Assembly: GCA_963837455.1 (NCBI GenBank)
Contig: CAWINM010000012.1
Location: 186,001 to 250,000, forward strand
DNA length: 64,000 nt
Source: DASYQD01 sp963837455
GTDB taxonomy: Bacteria; Acidobacteriota; Thermoanaerobaculia; Multivoradales; JAIOJS01
Direction: 5' to 3'
Position 1 is the first letter of the stretch, and the number at the start of each line of letters is the position of its first letter. A program made the position numbers and the translations under genes. Shown here one piece after another: positions 22,837 to 30,391 of the stretch. A model generated the notes under the pieces. The model had not been told where the DNA came from. It saw only the letters and a program-made list of their open reading frames with translations, and searched no databases.

Positions 22837-23205
22837 GTGCTGCCGCACGCCTACCCCTTCCGCCTCCTCGACCGTGATGCCGAGGGCGGCGTCGGGGTGC
22901 TGGTCAGCGGCAATGCCGCGCTGGCCCGCGGTGGAGCGGAGCTGCCGGCGCTGCTCGCCGTCGAGGTGCTGGCGCAGGCAGCGCTCGTCGCGCTGCCTGC
23001 TGCGGGTGGCGAAGGAGCACCGCGAGGCGGTCTTCTCGCCGGGCTCGAGGCGGTGCGTTTCCATCACCCCTTGTGGGCCGGCGACCGGCTGACCGCCAGC
23101 GCCACGCTGCTCGCCCGCTTTGGCACCCTGGTCAAGGTGCGCGCCACGCTCCGTCGCGGCGAAACCACGGTGGTCGAGGGTGATCTGCTGCTCGCGCTCG
23201 AGTAG
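22837..23205 (+). CDS. FabZ-like hotdog 3-hydroxyacyl-ACP dehydratase
   Basis: This 122-residue single hotdog domain carries the FabZ active-site pair: His in LPHAYPFRLLDR and Glu in LLAVEVLAQAALVAL. FabZ dehydrates 3-hydroxyacyl-ACP. It is shorter than housekeeping FabZ (~150), closer to the small dehydratases of aryl-polyene or polyunsaturated lipid clusters. It starts with GTG at 22837, 23 bases after the ACP gene, and ends just before tRNA-Leu on the other strand. The natural substrate is unknown. Confidence 0.82.
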   Translation: MLPHAYPFRLLDRDAEGGVGVLVSGNAALARGGAELPALLAVEVLAQAALVALPAAGGEGAPRGGLLAGLEAVRFHHPLWAGDRLTASATLLARFGTLVKVRATLRRGETTVVEGDLLLALE

Positions 23206-23209
23206 GGAG

Positions 23210-23293
<84 letters not shown>

Positions 23294-23325
23294 GGCCGCC
23301 GGGATTGTAGGAGAGCCCCCGGGGG

Positions 23326-24669
23326 GTGTCAAACCAGCCTGCGGCGGGCGATGATGGCGCCGCCGTGACCGCCACCGTCGCCATCGTCGGCCGTCCCAAC
23401 GTCGGCAAGTCGACCCTTTTCAACCGCTTGGTGGGGAAGCGCCAGGCCATCGTGCACGACCAGCCGGGGGTCACTCGCGACCGCATCGTGGGCAGCGCCG
23501 AGGTGGGGCCCGAGCGGCGGGTGGACTTCGTGGACACCGGCGGCCTGGCTCTGGCGGCCGACCCCCTCGGGCTCTCCCGGCAGGTCTACCTGGCGGTCGA
23601 GGAGAGCGACCTGCTGCTGCTCGTGGTGGACGGGCGTGAGGGGCTGCTCGCCGCCGACCGCGCGGTGTGGGACGCCCTGCGGCCCTATGGCAAACCGGTG
23701 CTGCTGGTGGTCAACAAGGCGGACACTCGTGCCGCGCGCGAGGGGCAGGGGGAGTTCTGGGAGCTCGGCATCCCCGAGGTCCTGCTCGTCTCCGCCGAGC
23801 ATGGCGGCGGCGTCGAGGAGCTGCGCGACGCGATCGCCCGAGCGGTGCCTGCGGCGCCGGTGCCGGCGCCCACCGCGGCACCCCCGATCGCCATCGTCGG
23901 CCGCCCGAACGTCGGCAAGTCGTCGCTGCTCAACCGTTTGGTGGGGGAGCCGAGAGCGCTGGTCTCGCCGCTCGCCGGCACCACCCGCGACCCCGTCGAC
24001 ACCCTCATCGTGCACGCGGGCAATCCCTACCTGCTGATCGACACCGCGGGGATCCGCCGTCGCGCCCAGGCATCCGGTGCTCCCGAGGAGCTGGCGGTGA
24101 TGATGGCGAGGCGTCAGATCGAGCGCTGCCGGGTGGCGGTGCTGGTCGTCGACGTCGCGCAGGGGATCACCACCGGCGACCTGGCGATCGCCGGCGCCAT
24201 CTGGGAGCACGGGCGTGCCGCGGTGGTGATCTGTCAACAAGTGGGACCTGCTCGACGAGGAAGGGCGGCGACGCCTGGAGGAGCTCGTGGCCGCGGCTGC
24301 AGCAGCTACTCGCCGATCGCACCTCGCGTCAACGTCTCGGCATTGTGCGGTCGCGGCGTCGACCAGGCTGCTCCCTGCCCTCGACCGAGCCCTCGAGGGG
24401 TACGCCAGCGCGCCTGGGCACCGGCGAGGTCAATCGGCTCTTCGAGCAGGCGGTCCGAGCCGATGCCGCCGCCAGTCGCGACGGCCGGCAAGTGGAAGCT
24501 CTACTACGCCACCCAGGTGGCGGATGGCCCGCCCACCTTCATGCTCTTTGCCAACCGGACGCTGCCGCGCAACGACCCCTACCGCCGCTACCTCGCCAAC
24601 CGGGTGCGCGAGGGGCTCGGCCTCACGGGCGTCCCGGTCCGCTTGGTGGTGCGCCGCAAGGAGGAGTGA
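23326..24669 (+). CDS. der: Ribosome-assembly GTPase Der/EngA (frame broken several times)
   Basis: Der matures the 50S subunit. Two tandem G domains each have the P-loop GRPNVGKS, and the first has DTGG and NKAD. Past about 24,231 the frame breaks: VNKWDLLDEEGRRRL, LLADR, PRVNVSALCGRGVD, LLPALDRALEGYA and GTGEVNRLFEQA each lie in a different frame. The original frame resumes with KWKLYYATQVADG and runs to the end. Each step is one base in the same direction, as from six one-base insertions in ~250 bases. The parts keep normal order, so the gene is probably intact in life. GTG 23326 or GTG 23365 could be the start. Confidence 0.9.
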   Translation: MSNQPAAGDDGAAVTATVAIVGRPNVGKSTLFNRLVGKRQAIVHDQPGVTRDRIVGSAEVGPERRVDFVDTGGLALAADPLGLSRQVYLAVEESDLLLLVVDGREGLLAADRAVWDALRPYGKPVLLVVNKADTRAAREGQGEFWELGIPEVLLVSAEHGGGVEELRDAIARAVPAAPVPAPTAAPPIAIVGRPNVGKSSLLNRLVGEPRALVSPLAGTTRDPVDTLIVHAGNPYLLIDTAGIRRRAQASGAPEELAVMMARRQIERCRVAVLVVDVAQGITTGDLAIAGAIWEHGRAAVVICQQVGPARRGRAATPGGARGRGCSSYSPIAPRVNVSALCGRGVDQAAPCPRPSPRGVRQRAWAPARSIGSSSRRSEPMPPPVATAGKWKLYYATQVADGPPTFMLFANRTLPRNDPYRRYLANRVREGLGLTGVPVRLVVRRKEE

Positions 24670-24702
24670 CGGGCGCCGGGCACCTTCGCACTTTCCCTTT
24701 GA

Positions 24703-24711
24703 TGTGATACT
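24703..24711 (+). promoter_or_regulatory. Extended -10 box for the IHF/HU gene
   Basis: TGTGATACT is an extended -10 (TG, one base, GATACT). Transcription would begin near 24,718, giving a leader of about 45 nt that includes a GGGGGGA ribosome-binding site before GTG 24763. Confidence 0.5.
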
Positions 24712-24762
24712 TTCACGCCCGATTCTGTAATCCAGTCGTCGCTGGCTTTCCGGGGGGATCGA

Positions 24763-25083
24763 GTGTCGGCATCTCGGGACGGGGGCAGGACGAAGGCCTT
24801 CCTGGTGGACCGTGTCCACGACCGGCACGGAGCGCTGACCAAGCAGGAAGCCGCCCAGGTCGTGGACGAGGTGCTGCGCGCCATGAAATCGGCACTGATC
24901 TACGGCAGGCCAGTACGAATCCAGAACTTCGGGGTGTTCGAGATCGTGCCCCGGGCCGGGCGCGCGGGGATCAACCCCGCCGACGGCAAGCCGCTCTTCA
25001 TCCCGCCGCACCGCGGCCTGCAGTTCCGCCCCTCGAAGCAGATGCGACACCGCGTCGAGCGCACGAGCCGTCGCGACACCTAG
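24763..25083 (+). CDS. HU/IHF family nucleoid DNA-binding protein
   Basis: This 106-residue protein has the bacterial histone-like fold, which bends DNA. The helical dimer part (LTKQEAAQVVDEVLRAMKSAL) and the conserved IQNFGVFEIVPRAGRAGINP, split here as IQNFGVFEIV and RAGRAGINPADGK, with P in the DNA-intercalating arm, are clear. It starts with GTG at 24763 after a GGGGGGA site. The order IHF-alpha-like, MerR, tRNA-Pro(GGG) matches the conserved ihfA neighbourhood of many Proteobacteria, so an IHF-alpha role is plausible, although no pheST precedes it here. Confidence 0.9.
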   Translation: MSASRDGGRTKAFLVDRVHDRHGALTKQEAAQVVDEVLRAMKSALIYGRPVRIQNFGVFEIVPRAGRAGINPADGKPLFIPPHRGLQFRPSKQMRHRVERTSRRDT

Positions 25084-25092
25084 TCGAGCGTC

Positions 25093-25545
25093 GTGGGCAA
25101 GAAGCTCTTCTACCGCATCGGCGAGGCCTGCAAGCAGCTCGACATCCAGCCCTACGTGCTGCGCTACTGGGAAACCGAGTTCCCGGTGCTCAGCCCGCGC
25201 AAGAGCAAGGCGGGGCAGCGGGTGTACTCCGAGGAGGAGCTGCAGCTCATCCAGCGCATCAAGCAGCTGCTCTACGAGGAGGGGTACACCATCGCGGGAG
25301 CGAAGAAGAAGCTCGAGGCGGAGCTCTCCGGCTCCGGCCTGCCGCCGCTCGTCGAGGAGCAGCCGGCAAGGCCGGCACCGCCGCAGGCGGCGCTCGTCGA
25401 GGCTGTCGGCGAGCGCCCTCCAAGGGACCCTGAGGCGGGGGTGGGGATCCTTGACAGCGATGCGGCGCAGAGGGTAGAAACGCTGCGCTCAGGGCTGCAG
25501 GAAGCGCTGTCCCAAGCGCGGGAGATCCTGCGGCTCATGCCGTAA
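25093..25545 (+). CDS. MerR family transcriptional regulator
   Basis: A 150-residue regulator with a winged-helix MerR DNA-binding domain: FYRIGEACKQLDIQPYVLRYWE, split as RIGEACKQLDIQPYVLRYWE, then RVYSEEELQLIQRIKQLL. The last 60 residues are Pro/Ala-rich with a short coiled segment (AQRVETLRSGLQEALSQAREIL) and contain no sensor motif such as metal-binding Cys. Its GTG start is ten bases downstream of the IHF gene, so the two form an operon, as in the ihfA-MerR pair of Proteobacteria. The target promoter is unknown. Confidence 0.88.
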   Translation: MGKKLFYRIGEACKQLDIQPYVLRYWETEFPVLSPRKSKAGQRVYSEEELQLIQRIKQLLYEEGYTIAGAKKKLEAELSGSGLPPLVEEQPARPAPPQAALVEAVGERPPRDPEAGVGILDSDAAQRVETLRSGLQEALSQAREILRLMP

Positions 25546-25586
25546 GCAGGCGGAACTCGGGACTCGACACACTCCATCCCTCCGGT

Positions 25587-25663
25587 CGGGACGTGGCGCA
25601 GCCTGGTAGCGTACCTGAATGGGGTTCAGGTGGTCCCCGGTTCGAATCCGGGCGTCCCGACCA
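25587..25663 (+). tRNA. tRNA-Pro (anticodon GGG)
   Basis: A 77-nt tRNA with acceptor pairing CGGGACG/CGTCCCG, an anticodon stem CCTGA/TCAGG and anticodon GGG at 25621-25623. CCA is encoded at its 3' end (25661-25663), unlike the tRNA-Leu. It follows the MerR gene by 41 bases and may be read with it. Confidence 0.95.
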
Positions 25664-25706
25664 ATTCCCCGTCGACACGAACCTGGCGGCACCCAGCACG
25701 GCCTGG

Positions 25707-26387
25707 GTGCTGTTGACGCCGCTGGTGCCCTGGATCGTGGCCCTGCCGGGTGGCGCCTGGGTGCTGCCGCTGGTGGCGCCACTGACCGTCTATCCAGCGT
25801 TTGCCGCTCGCGTCCAGCAGCGCCGCTACGGCGCCGCCTGGGGTCTCGGCATGGCCTGGGCGTCGCTGCTGAGCGCGGGCGTCATTGGCCTGGTGGCGTT
25901 GCGCCCGGGATTGGCGACGCGCGGCATCCTCCACGGCGCTGCGTATGCACGGGAGATGGCGCTCTGGATCCTCACCGGGGTGGGGAAGGAGACGACGCCG
26001 GCCCGCTTCATCCCCGAGCATCTCCTTCACCTCGGTGCCTTCCTCAGCCTCAGCGCGGTCAGCGGCGGCTACCTGGGGCTCGTCCTCGGCACCTTCCTGA
26101 TGGCCTACATGAGCTACTTCGTCGCCAGCGTGGCGCTGGCCAGCCCGCAGCCGCTGCTCGCCGGCGTCGCCGCTTGGGTGCCCTGGTCGGTGATCCGCGT
26201 CATGGCCTTCGTGCTGCTCGGCGCCCTGCTGGCCCGGCCGCTGCTCGTGCGCCGACGCTGGCCGTTCGCCGCGCGTGAGGCGAAGCTCTTCGCCCTGGCC
26301 TTCGCCGGCATCGCCGCCGACTTCGCGCTCAAGACACTGCTCGCGCCGTGCTGGGGCCATCTGCTGCGGCACCTGATGGGGCGCTGA
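25707..26387 (+). CDS. Hypothetical multi-pass membrane protein
   Basis: I do not recognise this ~226-residue protein. Hydrophobicity suggests about six membrane helices (LTPLVPWIVALPGGAWVLPL; GMAWASLLSAGVIGLVAL; HLLHLGAFLSLSAVSGGYLG; LFALAFAGIAADFALKTLL). The start is uncertain: GTG at 25707 is the first usual start after the tRNA, and the frame stays open through the tRNA, so upstream starts are false. It ends 57 bases before ribH. Confidence 0.6.
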   Translation: MLLTPLVPWIVALPGGAWVLPLVAPLTVYPAFAARVQQRRYGAAWGLGMAWASLLSAGVIGLVALRPGLATRGILHGAAYAREMALWILTGVGKETTPARFIPEHLLHLGAFLSLSAVSGGYLGLVLGTFLMAYMSYFVASVALASPQPLLAGVAAWVPWSVIRVMAFVLLGALLARPLLVRRRWPFAAREAKLFALAFAGIAADFALKTLLAPCWGHLLRHLMGR

Positions 26388-26426
26388 GGTCGGCTCGCCG
26401 CGAGGGTGGGTCCCGCTCGCGGCGGG

Positions 26427-26432
26427 TATACT
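26427..26432 (+). promoter_or_regulatory. -10 box for ribH
   Basis: TATACT ends 12 bases before the ATG at 26445, giving a leader of a few nucleotides. It is the closest match to the consensus in the window. Confidence 0.55.
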
Positions 26433-26444
26433 CCGCAACAGCCC

Positions 26445-26927
26445 ATGCGCGAGCTGCAAGCGATCGAAGGGGCCCTGCGGGGCGACGGCAGGCGGTTCGG
26501 GGTGGCGGCGGCCCGTTTCAACGGCACGCTCGTCGACCAGCTGCTCGCCGGTGCCGTCGACTGCCTGCTGCGCCACGGGGTGGCGGCCGAGGCGGTGGAG
26601 GTGGTGCGGGTGCCGGGCGCCTGGGAGCTGCCGGTTACCCTCGAGTGGCTGGCCGTCAGCGGTCGCTTCCATGCCCTGGTGGCCCTGGGAGTCGTGCTGC
26701 GCGGCGAGACGCCGCACTTCGACTACATCTGCGGCGAGTGCAGCCGCGGCGTGGCGCGCGTGGTCGAACGTCACGGCGTGCCGGTGGCTTTCGGCGTGCT
26801 CACCTGCGACACCGTGGAGCAGGCGGCCGCTCGAGCGGGCGGCAAGGCCGGCAACAAAGGCTGGGAGGCGGCCCTGGCGGCGCTCGAGATGGCGGACCTG
26901 CGGGCGCGCCTCACGGCCGCCGACTAG
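26445..26927 (+). CDS. ribH: 6,7-dimethyl-8-ribityllumazine synthase
   Basis: RibH condenses 5-amino-6-ribitylaminouracil with dihydroxybutanone phosphate to make lumazine, the penultimate riboflavin step; the enzyme forms capsid-like shells. The 160-residue protein has the family signatures FGVAAARFNGTLVDQLL, VPGAWELPV, GVVLRGETPHFDYI and GVLTCDTVEQAAARAGG. The ATG at 26445 is chosen for the TATACT box upstream. No other riboflavin gene lies nearby. A ribH-nusB pair is a common bacterial arrangement. Confidence 0.95.
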   Translation: MRELQAIEGALRGDGRRFGVAAARFNGTLVDQLLAGAVDCLLRHGVAAEAVEVVRVPGAWELPVTLEWLAVSGRFHALVALGVVLRGETPHFDYICGECSRGVARVVERHGVPVAFGVLTCDTVEQAAARAGGKAGNKGWEAALAALEMADLRARLTAAD

Positions 26928-26993
26928 CGATGAGCTCCACCGGTCGAGCCATGGGCTCCCCCCTCTAACCATGGGCTGCGCCGGGGCAGGAGC

Positions 26994-27521
26994 GTGAGCC
27001 GCAAGGCAGGCACCGGCGAGCCGCGTGCCAGGGCCGCGAGCAAGCGGCGTGCCGGTCGCGAGATGGCGCTGCAGATGCTCTACCAGCGTGAGATGGGCGG
27101 CGCGACGACGCCGCAGGTTCTCCACCACTACAACCCCGTGGACCTGCTCGAGGCCGTGCGCGACGAGCCCAACGGCGACACCCTGGTGACGATCTCCGGG
27201 CAACCGGCACAGATGCGAGAGGCGCTCTCCTACGCCCACCAGCTCGTCGAGGGCGCCGCCGCACACCTCACCGAGCTCGACGAGCTCATCCGCGAGCAGG
27301 CCGAGCACTGGCGGCTCGAGCGCATGTCGGTGGTCGACCGCAACGTGCTGCGGTTGGCGGTCTACGAGCTGCTCTACGAGCCCGACGTGCCGAAACTGGT
27401 GGTGCTCGACGAAGCGATCGAGCTCGCGAAGCGATTCGGCAGCGAGCAGTCGGGGCGCTTCGTCAACGGCCTGCTCGACGGCCTGCTGCGCAGCCGGCGG
27501 TTTCCCGGGAGCCTGACGTGA
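26994..27521 (+). CDS. nusB: Transcription antitermination/16S processing factor NusB
   Basis: NusB binds BoxA RNA with S10 in antitermination complexes on rRNA operons. The 175-residue all-helical protein has the N-terminal GREMALQMLYQREMGG, and a C-terminal LDEAIELAKRFGSEQSGRFV. A central insertion (HHYNPVDLLEAVRDEPN) makes it slightly longer than the ~140-residue average. A GTG start at 26994 follows a 66-base gap after ribH. Confidence 0.93.
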   Translation: MSRKAGTGEPRARAASKRRAGREMALQMLYQREMGGATTPQVLHHYNPVDLLEAVRDEPNGDTLVTISGQPAQMREALSYAHQLVEGAAAHLTELDELIREQAEHWRLERMSVVDRNVLRLAVYELLYEPDVPKLVVLDEAIELAKRFGSEQSGRFVNGLLDGLLRSRRFPGSLT

Positions 27522-28552
27522 GCGCTGCCGCCAGGCGTCGCGTGGCCGGCAGCTGGGTGTGCGTCCAGCTGGCGGTCGCCGCCGTGCCGGCCGCCGCGGG
27601 CGCGCAGGCGCTGGCGCTGGCCGGCAGCGACGCCGTGCGCGTGGAGCTCCCGGCCGTCGGCCTGGTCGAGAGCTACAGCAACGCCGGCTACAGGCTGCGC
27701 GTGAGCGGGGGAGTCGCCACCGTGGAGGTGAGCCTGGCCCCCCTGCGCAGCCACCAGCCGTTCGCCCTGCCGCCGGCGCGGTCGAGCAGCGATCGGGTGG
27801 GGCAGCTCGCCCGCGCCGTCGCCGCAGGCGCCACGACGCGCTACCAGGCGGTCACCCAGGTGCTCGAGTGGGTGGCGGGAAACGTCGCCTACGACCTCGA
27901 CCGCAGCGCCCCGCAGGACGCCGCAGCCGTGCTGGCACGGCGCCGCGGCTACTGCACCGGCATCGCCCGGCTGTCCGTGGCGCTGCTGCAGTCGCTCGCC
28001 ATCCCGGCGCGCGACGTCCCCGGGTTCCTGGTGGCGCCGAGCGGGGCCCGGCTGCCGGCCGGTTTCCACCGCTGGGTGGAGGTGCGCTACGACGACGTGG
28101 GGTGGGTGTTCAGCGATCCCCTGCTCACCCTGCACTACGTTCCCGCCACCTACGTCCGCCTTGCCAGCGAGACGCTGCTGCCCGAGGCCGAGGGGTTCCC
28201 CGGCCGGCTGCTGGCCCGCGCCGACCGGCGCCTGCCGGTCGACGTCTTCGCCGAAGCGCCACCGCGGGTGACCGTGCGGCGCAACGATCCTGCCCGTCGT
28301 GCCGCCGCCTTGCGGGTGACCGTAGGGGGCGCCGACGCCGGCCTGGCGGTGCTCGAGGGCGGAGGGCAGCGACGCGTTCGTGCCCTCGAGCGCGGCGAGA
28401 GCACCTTCGTCGGCCTCGAGCCCGGCAGCTACCTGCTGCGCGTCGAGGTCGCGGGCGCGAGCCCTCGCCTCAAGCGAGTCATCCTGCGCGACCGCGTCTG
28501 GGGGTCGGTGCACCTGCCGCGCCCGCCCATCACCAAGGAGGAGTCGACGTGA
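27518..28552 (+). CDS. Secreted transglutaminase-like domain protein
   Basis: This 344-residue protein starts with GTG overlapping the nusB stop (GTGA), and an N-terminal hydrophobic stretch (VCVQLAVAAVPAAAGAQA) looks like a signal peptide. The core carries the transglutaminase-like triad: Cys in RRRGYCTGIARL, His in GFHRWVEVRY and Asp in WVFSDPLLTL. The last ~110 residues look like a small beta domain ending in ESTFVGLEPGSYLLRVEVA, typical of carboxypeptidase-regulatory-like folds. Such proteins often act as envelope peptidases or cross-linkers. Its place between nusB and lptE, with tight stop/start overlaps, ties it to envelope biogenesis, but the substrate is unknown. Confidence 0.75.
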   Translation: MSAAARRRVAGSWVCVQLAVAAVPAAAGAQALALAGSDAVRVELPAVGLVESYSNAGYRLRVSGGVATVEVSLAPLRSHQPFALPPARSSSDRVGQLARAVAAGATTRYQAVTQVLEWVAGNVAYDLDRSAPQDAAAVLARRRGYCTGIARLSVALLQSLAIPARDVPGFLVAPSGARLPAGFHRWVEVRYDDVGWVFSDPLLTLHYVPATYVRLASETLLPEAEGFPGRLLARADRRLPVDVFAEAPPRVTVRRNDPARRAAALRVTVGGADAGLAVLEGGGQRRVRALERGESTFVGLEPGSYLLRVEVAGASPRLKRVILRDRVWGSVHLPRPPITKEEST

Positions 28553-29097
28553 ATCGATGCGCACTCCCTGGCCGCCCTTGGCGGGGCGCCCTGCGCTGTC
28601 TGCCGTTGCTGCTCGCGGTGCTGCCGCTCGGTTGTGGCTACGCGCTGGTGGGTCGGGGCACCAACATCCCGGACAGCATCAAGAAGGTGTATGTGGCGCC
28701 GCTCGAGAATGCCACCCGGCGCAGCGAGGTCGAGCAGATCCTCACCCGTGCCCTCGCCGACGAGCTGGTGAGCCGCAAGCGCTTCACGCTGGTCAACGAG
28801 GCCGGCGACGCCGACGCGGTGATCGATGGCAAGGTGGTGGGGTTCGACACCTCGCCGCTGACCTTCGACGACCAGGGGCGCGCGACGGAGTACCAGATCA
28901 CCATCACGGCCAGCATGGCGTTCCGCGACCGCGCCGCCGACAAGGTGCTCTGGCAGAACGACCGCTACATCTACAAGGAGAGCTACCAGGTCGATCCCTC
29001 GGAGCAGCAGTACTTCGATCGCGAGAAGATCGCCATCGAGGAGGCGGCCGGGCGCTTCGCGCGTACGGTGGTGATCGACCTGCTCGAGGGATTCTGA
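28549..29097 (+). CDS. lptE: LPS-assembly lipoprotein LptE
   Basis: LptE plugs the LptD barrel that inserts LPS into the outer membrane. This 182-residue lipoprotein has a signal peptide with lipobox LPLG-C (LLLAVLPLGCGYALVG) and the family features GTNIPDSIKKVYVAPLEN and LADELVSRKRF. The GTG start at 28549 overlaps the previous stop and has an excellent AAGGAGGAG site. LptD itself is not in the window; LptB, LptC/A and LptF/G are elsewhere in it. Confidence 0.88.
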   Translation: MNRCALPGRPWRGALRCLPLLLAVLPLGCGYALVGRGTNIPDSIKKVYVAPLENATRRSEVEQILTRALADELVSRKRFTLVNEAGDADAVIDGKVVGFDTSPLTFDDQGRATEYQITITASMAFRDRAADKVLWQNDRYIYKESYQVDPSEQQYFDREKIAIEEAAGRFARTVVIDLLEGF

Positions 29098-29119
29098 GCC
29101 CGGGAAGCCGGCGAACGTA

Positions 29120-29151
29120 GCGATGGCGGGCGCCTGCGTGCCCGCCATCGC
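29120..29151. terminator. Hairpin between lptE and rpsT
   Basis: A perfect 12-bp stem pairs 29120-29131 (GCGATGGCGGGC) with 29140-29151 (GCCCGCCATCGC) around an 8-nt loop. It lies between convergent lptE and rpsT, so it can terminate both. There is no U tract, so it may be a stem-only terminator. Confidence 0.6.
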
Positions 29152-29192
29152 GATGTTGCGGTGTCTGCTGCTGCGCCCGCGCAGCCCCGCGG

Positions 29193-29459
29193 CTACTTGG
29201 CGGCGCTGGCCACGGCCCGGGTCAGCCGCGACTTGGTGCGGGCTGCCGTGTTGCCGTGCACGACGTGCTTCTTGGCGGTGCGGTCGATCACCTGCACCGC
29301 GCTCCTCAGGGCATCCTGCGCCGCCTGCGCGTCGCCGCTCGCCAGCGCGCCCCGCACCTTCTTGATCGCCGTTCGCATCTTCGAGCGGGCACCGCGGTTG
29401 CGCTCGCGGCGCTCGGCGCTCTGGCGCATGCGCTTCTCAGCCGACTTGGTGTTCGCCAT
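29193..29459 (-). CDS. rpsT: 30S ribosomal protein S20
   Basis: An 88-residue S20, a helical protein binding the 5' domain of 16S rRNA. It begins ANTKSAEKRMRQSAERRERN, split as ANTKSAEKRMRQS and ERRERN, and ends with a typical Ala/Lys helix (KKHVVHGNTAARTKSRLTR). It is transcribed alone from a strong promoter, with an ~85-nt leader holding a tandem repeat. Confidence 0.97.
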   Translation of the reverse strand: MANTKSAEKRMRQSAERRERNRGARSKMRTAIKKVRGALASGDAQAAQDALRSAVQVIDRTAKKHVVHGNTAARTKSRLTRAVASAAK

Positions 29460-29465
29460 AGCGTC

Positions 29466-29495
29466 TCTTCGCCAACTTTCTCTTCGCCGACTTTC
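29466..29495. repeat. Tandem 15-bp repeat in the rpsT leader
   Basis: TCTTCGCCAACTTTC (29466-29480) is followed directly by TCTTCGCCGACTTTC (29481-29495), differing at one base. Read as RNA on the minus strand the unit contains GAAAG and GCGAAGA. It could be a protein or RNA binding site in the S20 leader. Confidence 0.85.
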
Positions 29496-29549
29496 CGGGT
29501 GGTCGTTGCGGGCGCCCCTGGGGAGAGGTGCCCATTGCGGGAACGGCGG

Positions 29550-29578
29550 ATTCTACCCGCCGCTCTGGCCGGGGTCAA
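29550..29578 (-). promoter_or_regulatory. Strong sigma-70 promoter of rpsT
   Basis: TTGACC (29578-29573) and TAGAAT (29555-29550) are spaced by 17 bases. The TAG of the -10 box is also the stop codon of the upstream cpoB gene, so the promoter is embedded in the end of that gene. The start is predicted near 29,543. Confidence 0.75.
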
Positions 29579-30368
29579 TGCCGAGCGTGGTCAGCTGCTG
29601 GCGAGCGAGGTTGGCCTCGTCGCTGCGCGGGAACTTGCGGATGACGTTCTGCAGCTGCACGACGCCCTTCGACTGCTCGCCGAGCTCGAGGTAGGCGTAC
29701 CCCTTGCGCAGCAGCGCGCTCGCCACCTTGTCGCTGTTGGGGTACTGGTTGACGACGTTGTCGAACTCGCGAATCGCGTCCTGGAAGCGCTTCTGCCGGT
29801 AGTAGGACTCGCCGATCCAATAGCTGGCGTTGTCCGCCAGGTCGGTGGAGCCGAAGCTCTCGATGTACTGGCGGAAGCCGAGGATCGCGAGGTCGTAGTT
29901 GCCGCGCAGGTAGTCGTTATAGGCGGTGCGGTAGAGGGTCTCCGGATCGGCGGCGGCGTTGCCGTTGCCCGGCACCGGTCCGCCGGTGGCCCCGCCGGGC
30001 GCTGGCGAGGCATCGCCGGGGCGGAGGCCCTTGATTTGCTGGTTGGTGGCGGCGATCTGCTGCGACAGCTGGGCGAGGCGGTAGTTGGTGTCCTCGAGCT
30101 TCCCCTCCAGCTGCTCGATGAGAGAGGAGAGGCTCTGCAGCTCGAGCTGGATGTCCGCCTGCGCCTTGAGCAGGTTGCGACCCTGCTCGGCGGCCTGGGT
30201 CTGCAGCCCGGCCACCTCCTCCTTGCTCGACCCCTGCTTCTGGATCTGCAGCACTTGACGCTGGATGTCGGCTAGCTGCTGCTCCATCGAATCCAGCTGG
30301 CTGGAGCCGCAGGCGGTGGCTGCGAGCGCCAGGGCGGCGAGCGGAAGGAGGTGGCGGTGGCGCTTCAT
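29553..30368 (-). CDS. cpoB: Tol-Pal system accessory protein CpoB (YbgF)
   Basis: CpoB coordinates outer-membrane constriction with peptidoglycan synthesis at division. The 271-residue protein has a signal peptide ending in TACGSS, which could make it a lipoprotein rather than the usual soluble form. A long coiled coil follows (~25-105, SSKEEVAGLQTQAAEQGRNL), then a Pro/Gly linker and three TPR units (ETLYRTAYNDYLRGNYDLAI; ALLRKGYAYLELGEQSKGVV). It is the last gene of the tol-pal operon. Confidence 0.92.
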   Translation of the reverse strand: MKRHRHLLPLAALALAATACGSSQLDSMEQQLADIQRQVLQIQKQGSSKEEVAGLQTQAAEQGRNLLKAQADIQLELQSLSSLIEQLEGKLEDTNYRLAQLSQQIAATNQQIKGLRPGDASPAPGGATGGPVPGNGNAAADPETLYRTAYNDYLRGNYDLAILGFRQYIESFGSTDLADNASYWIGESYYRQKRFQDAIREFDNVVNQYPNSDKVASALLRKGYAYLELGEQSKGVVQLQNVIRKFPRSDEANLARQQLTTLGIDPGQSGG

Positions 30369-30391
30369 CCCGCGACGCTCTCCCTCCGCTG

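Noticed and set aside
26947..26976. Repeated CCATGGGCT between ribH and nusB
   Set aside because: Nine bases only, 20 bases apart; in such G+C-rich DNA it may be chance.
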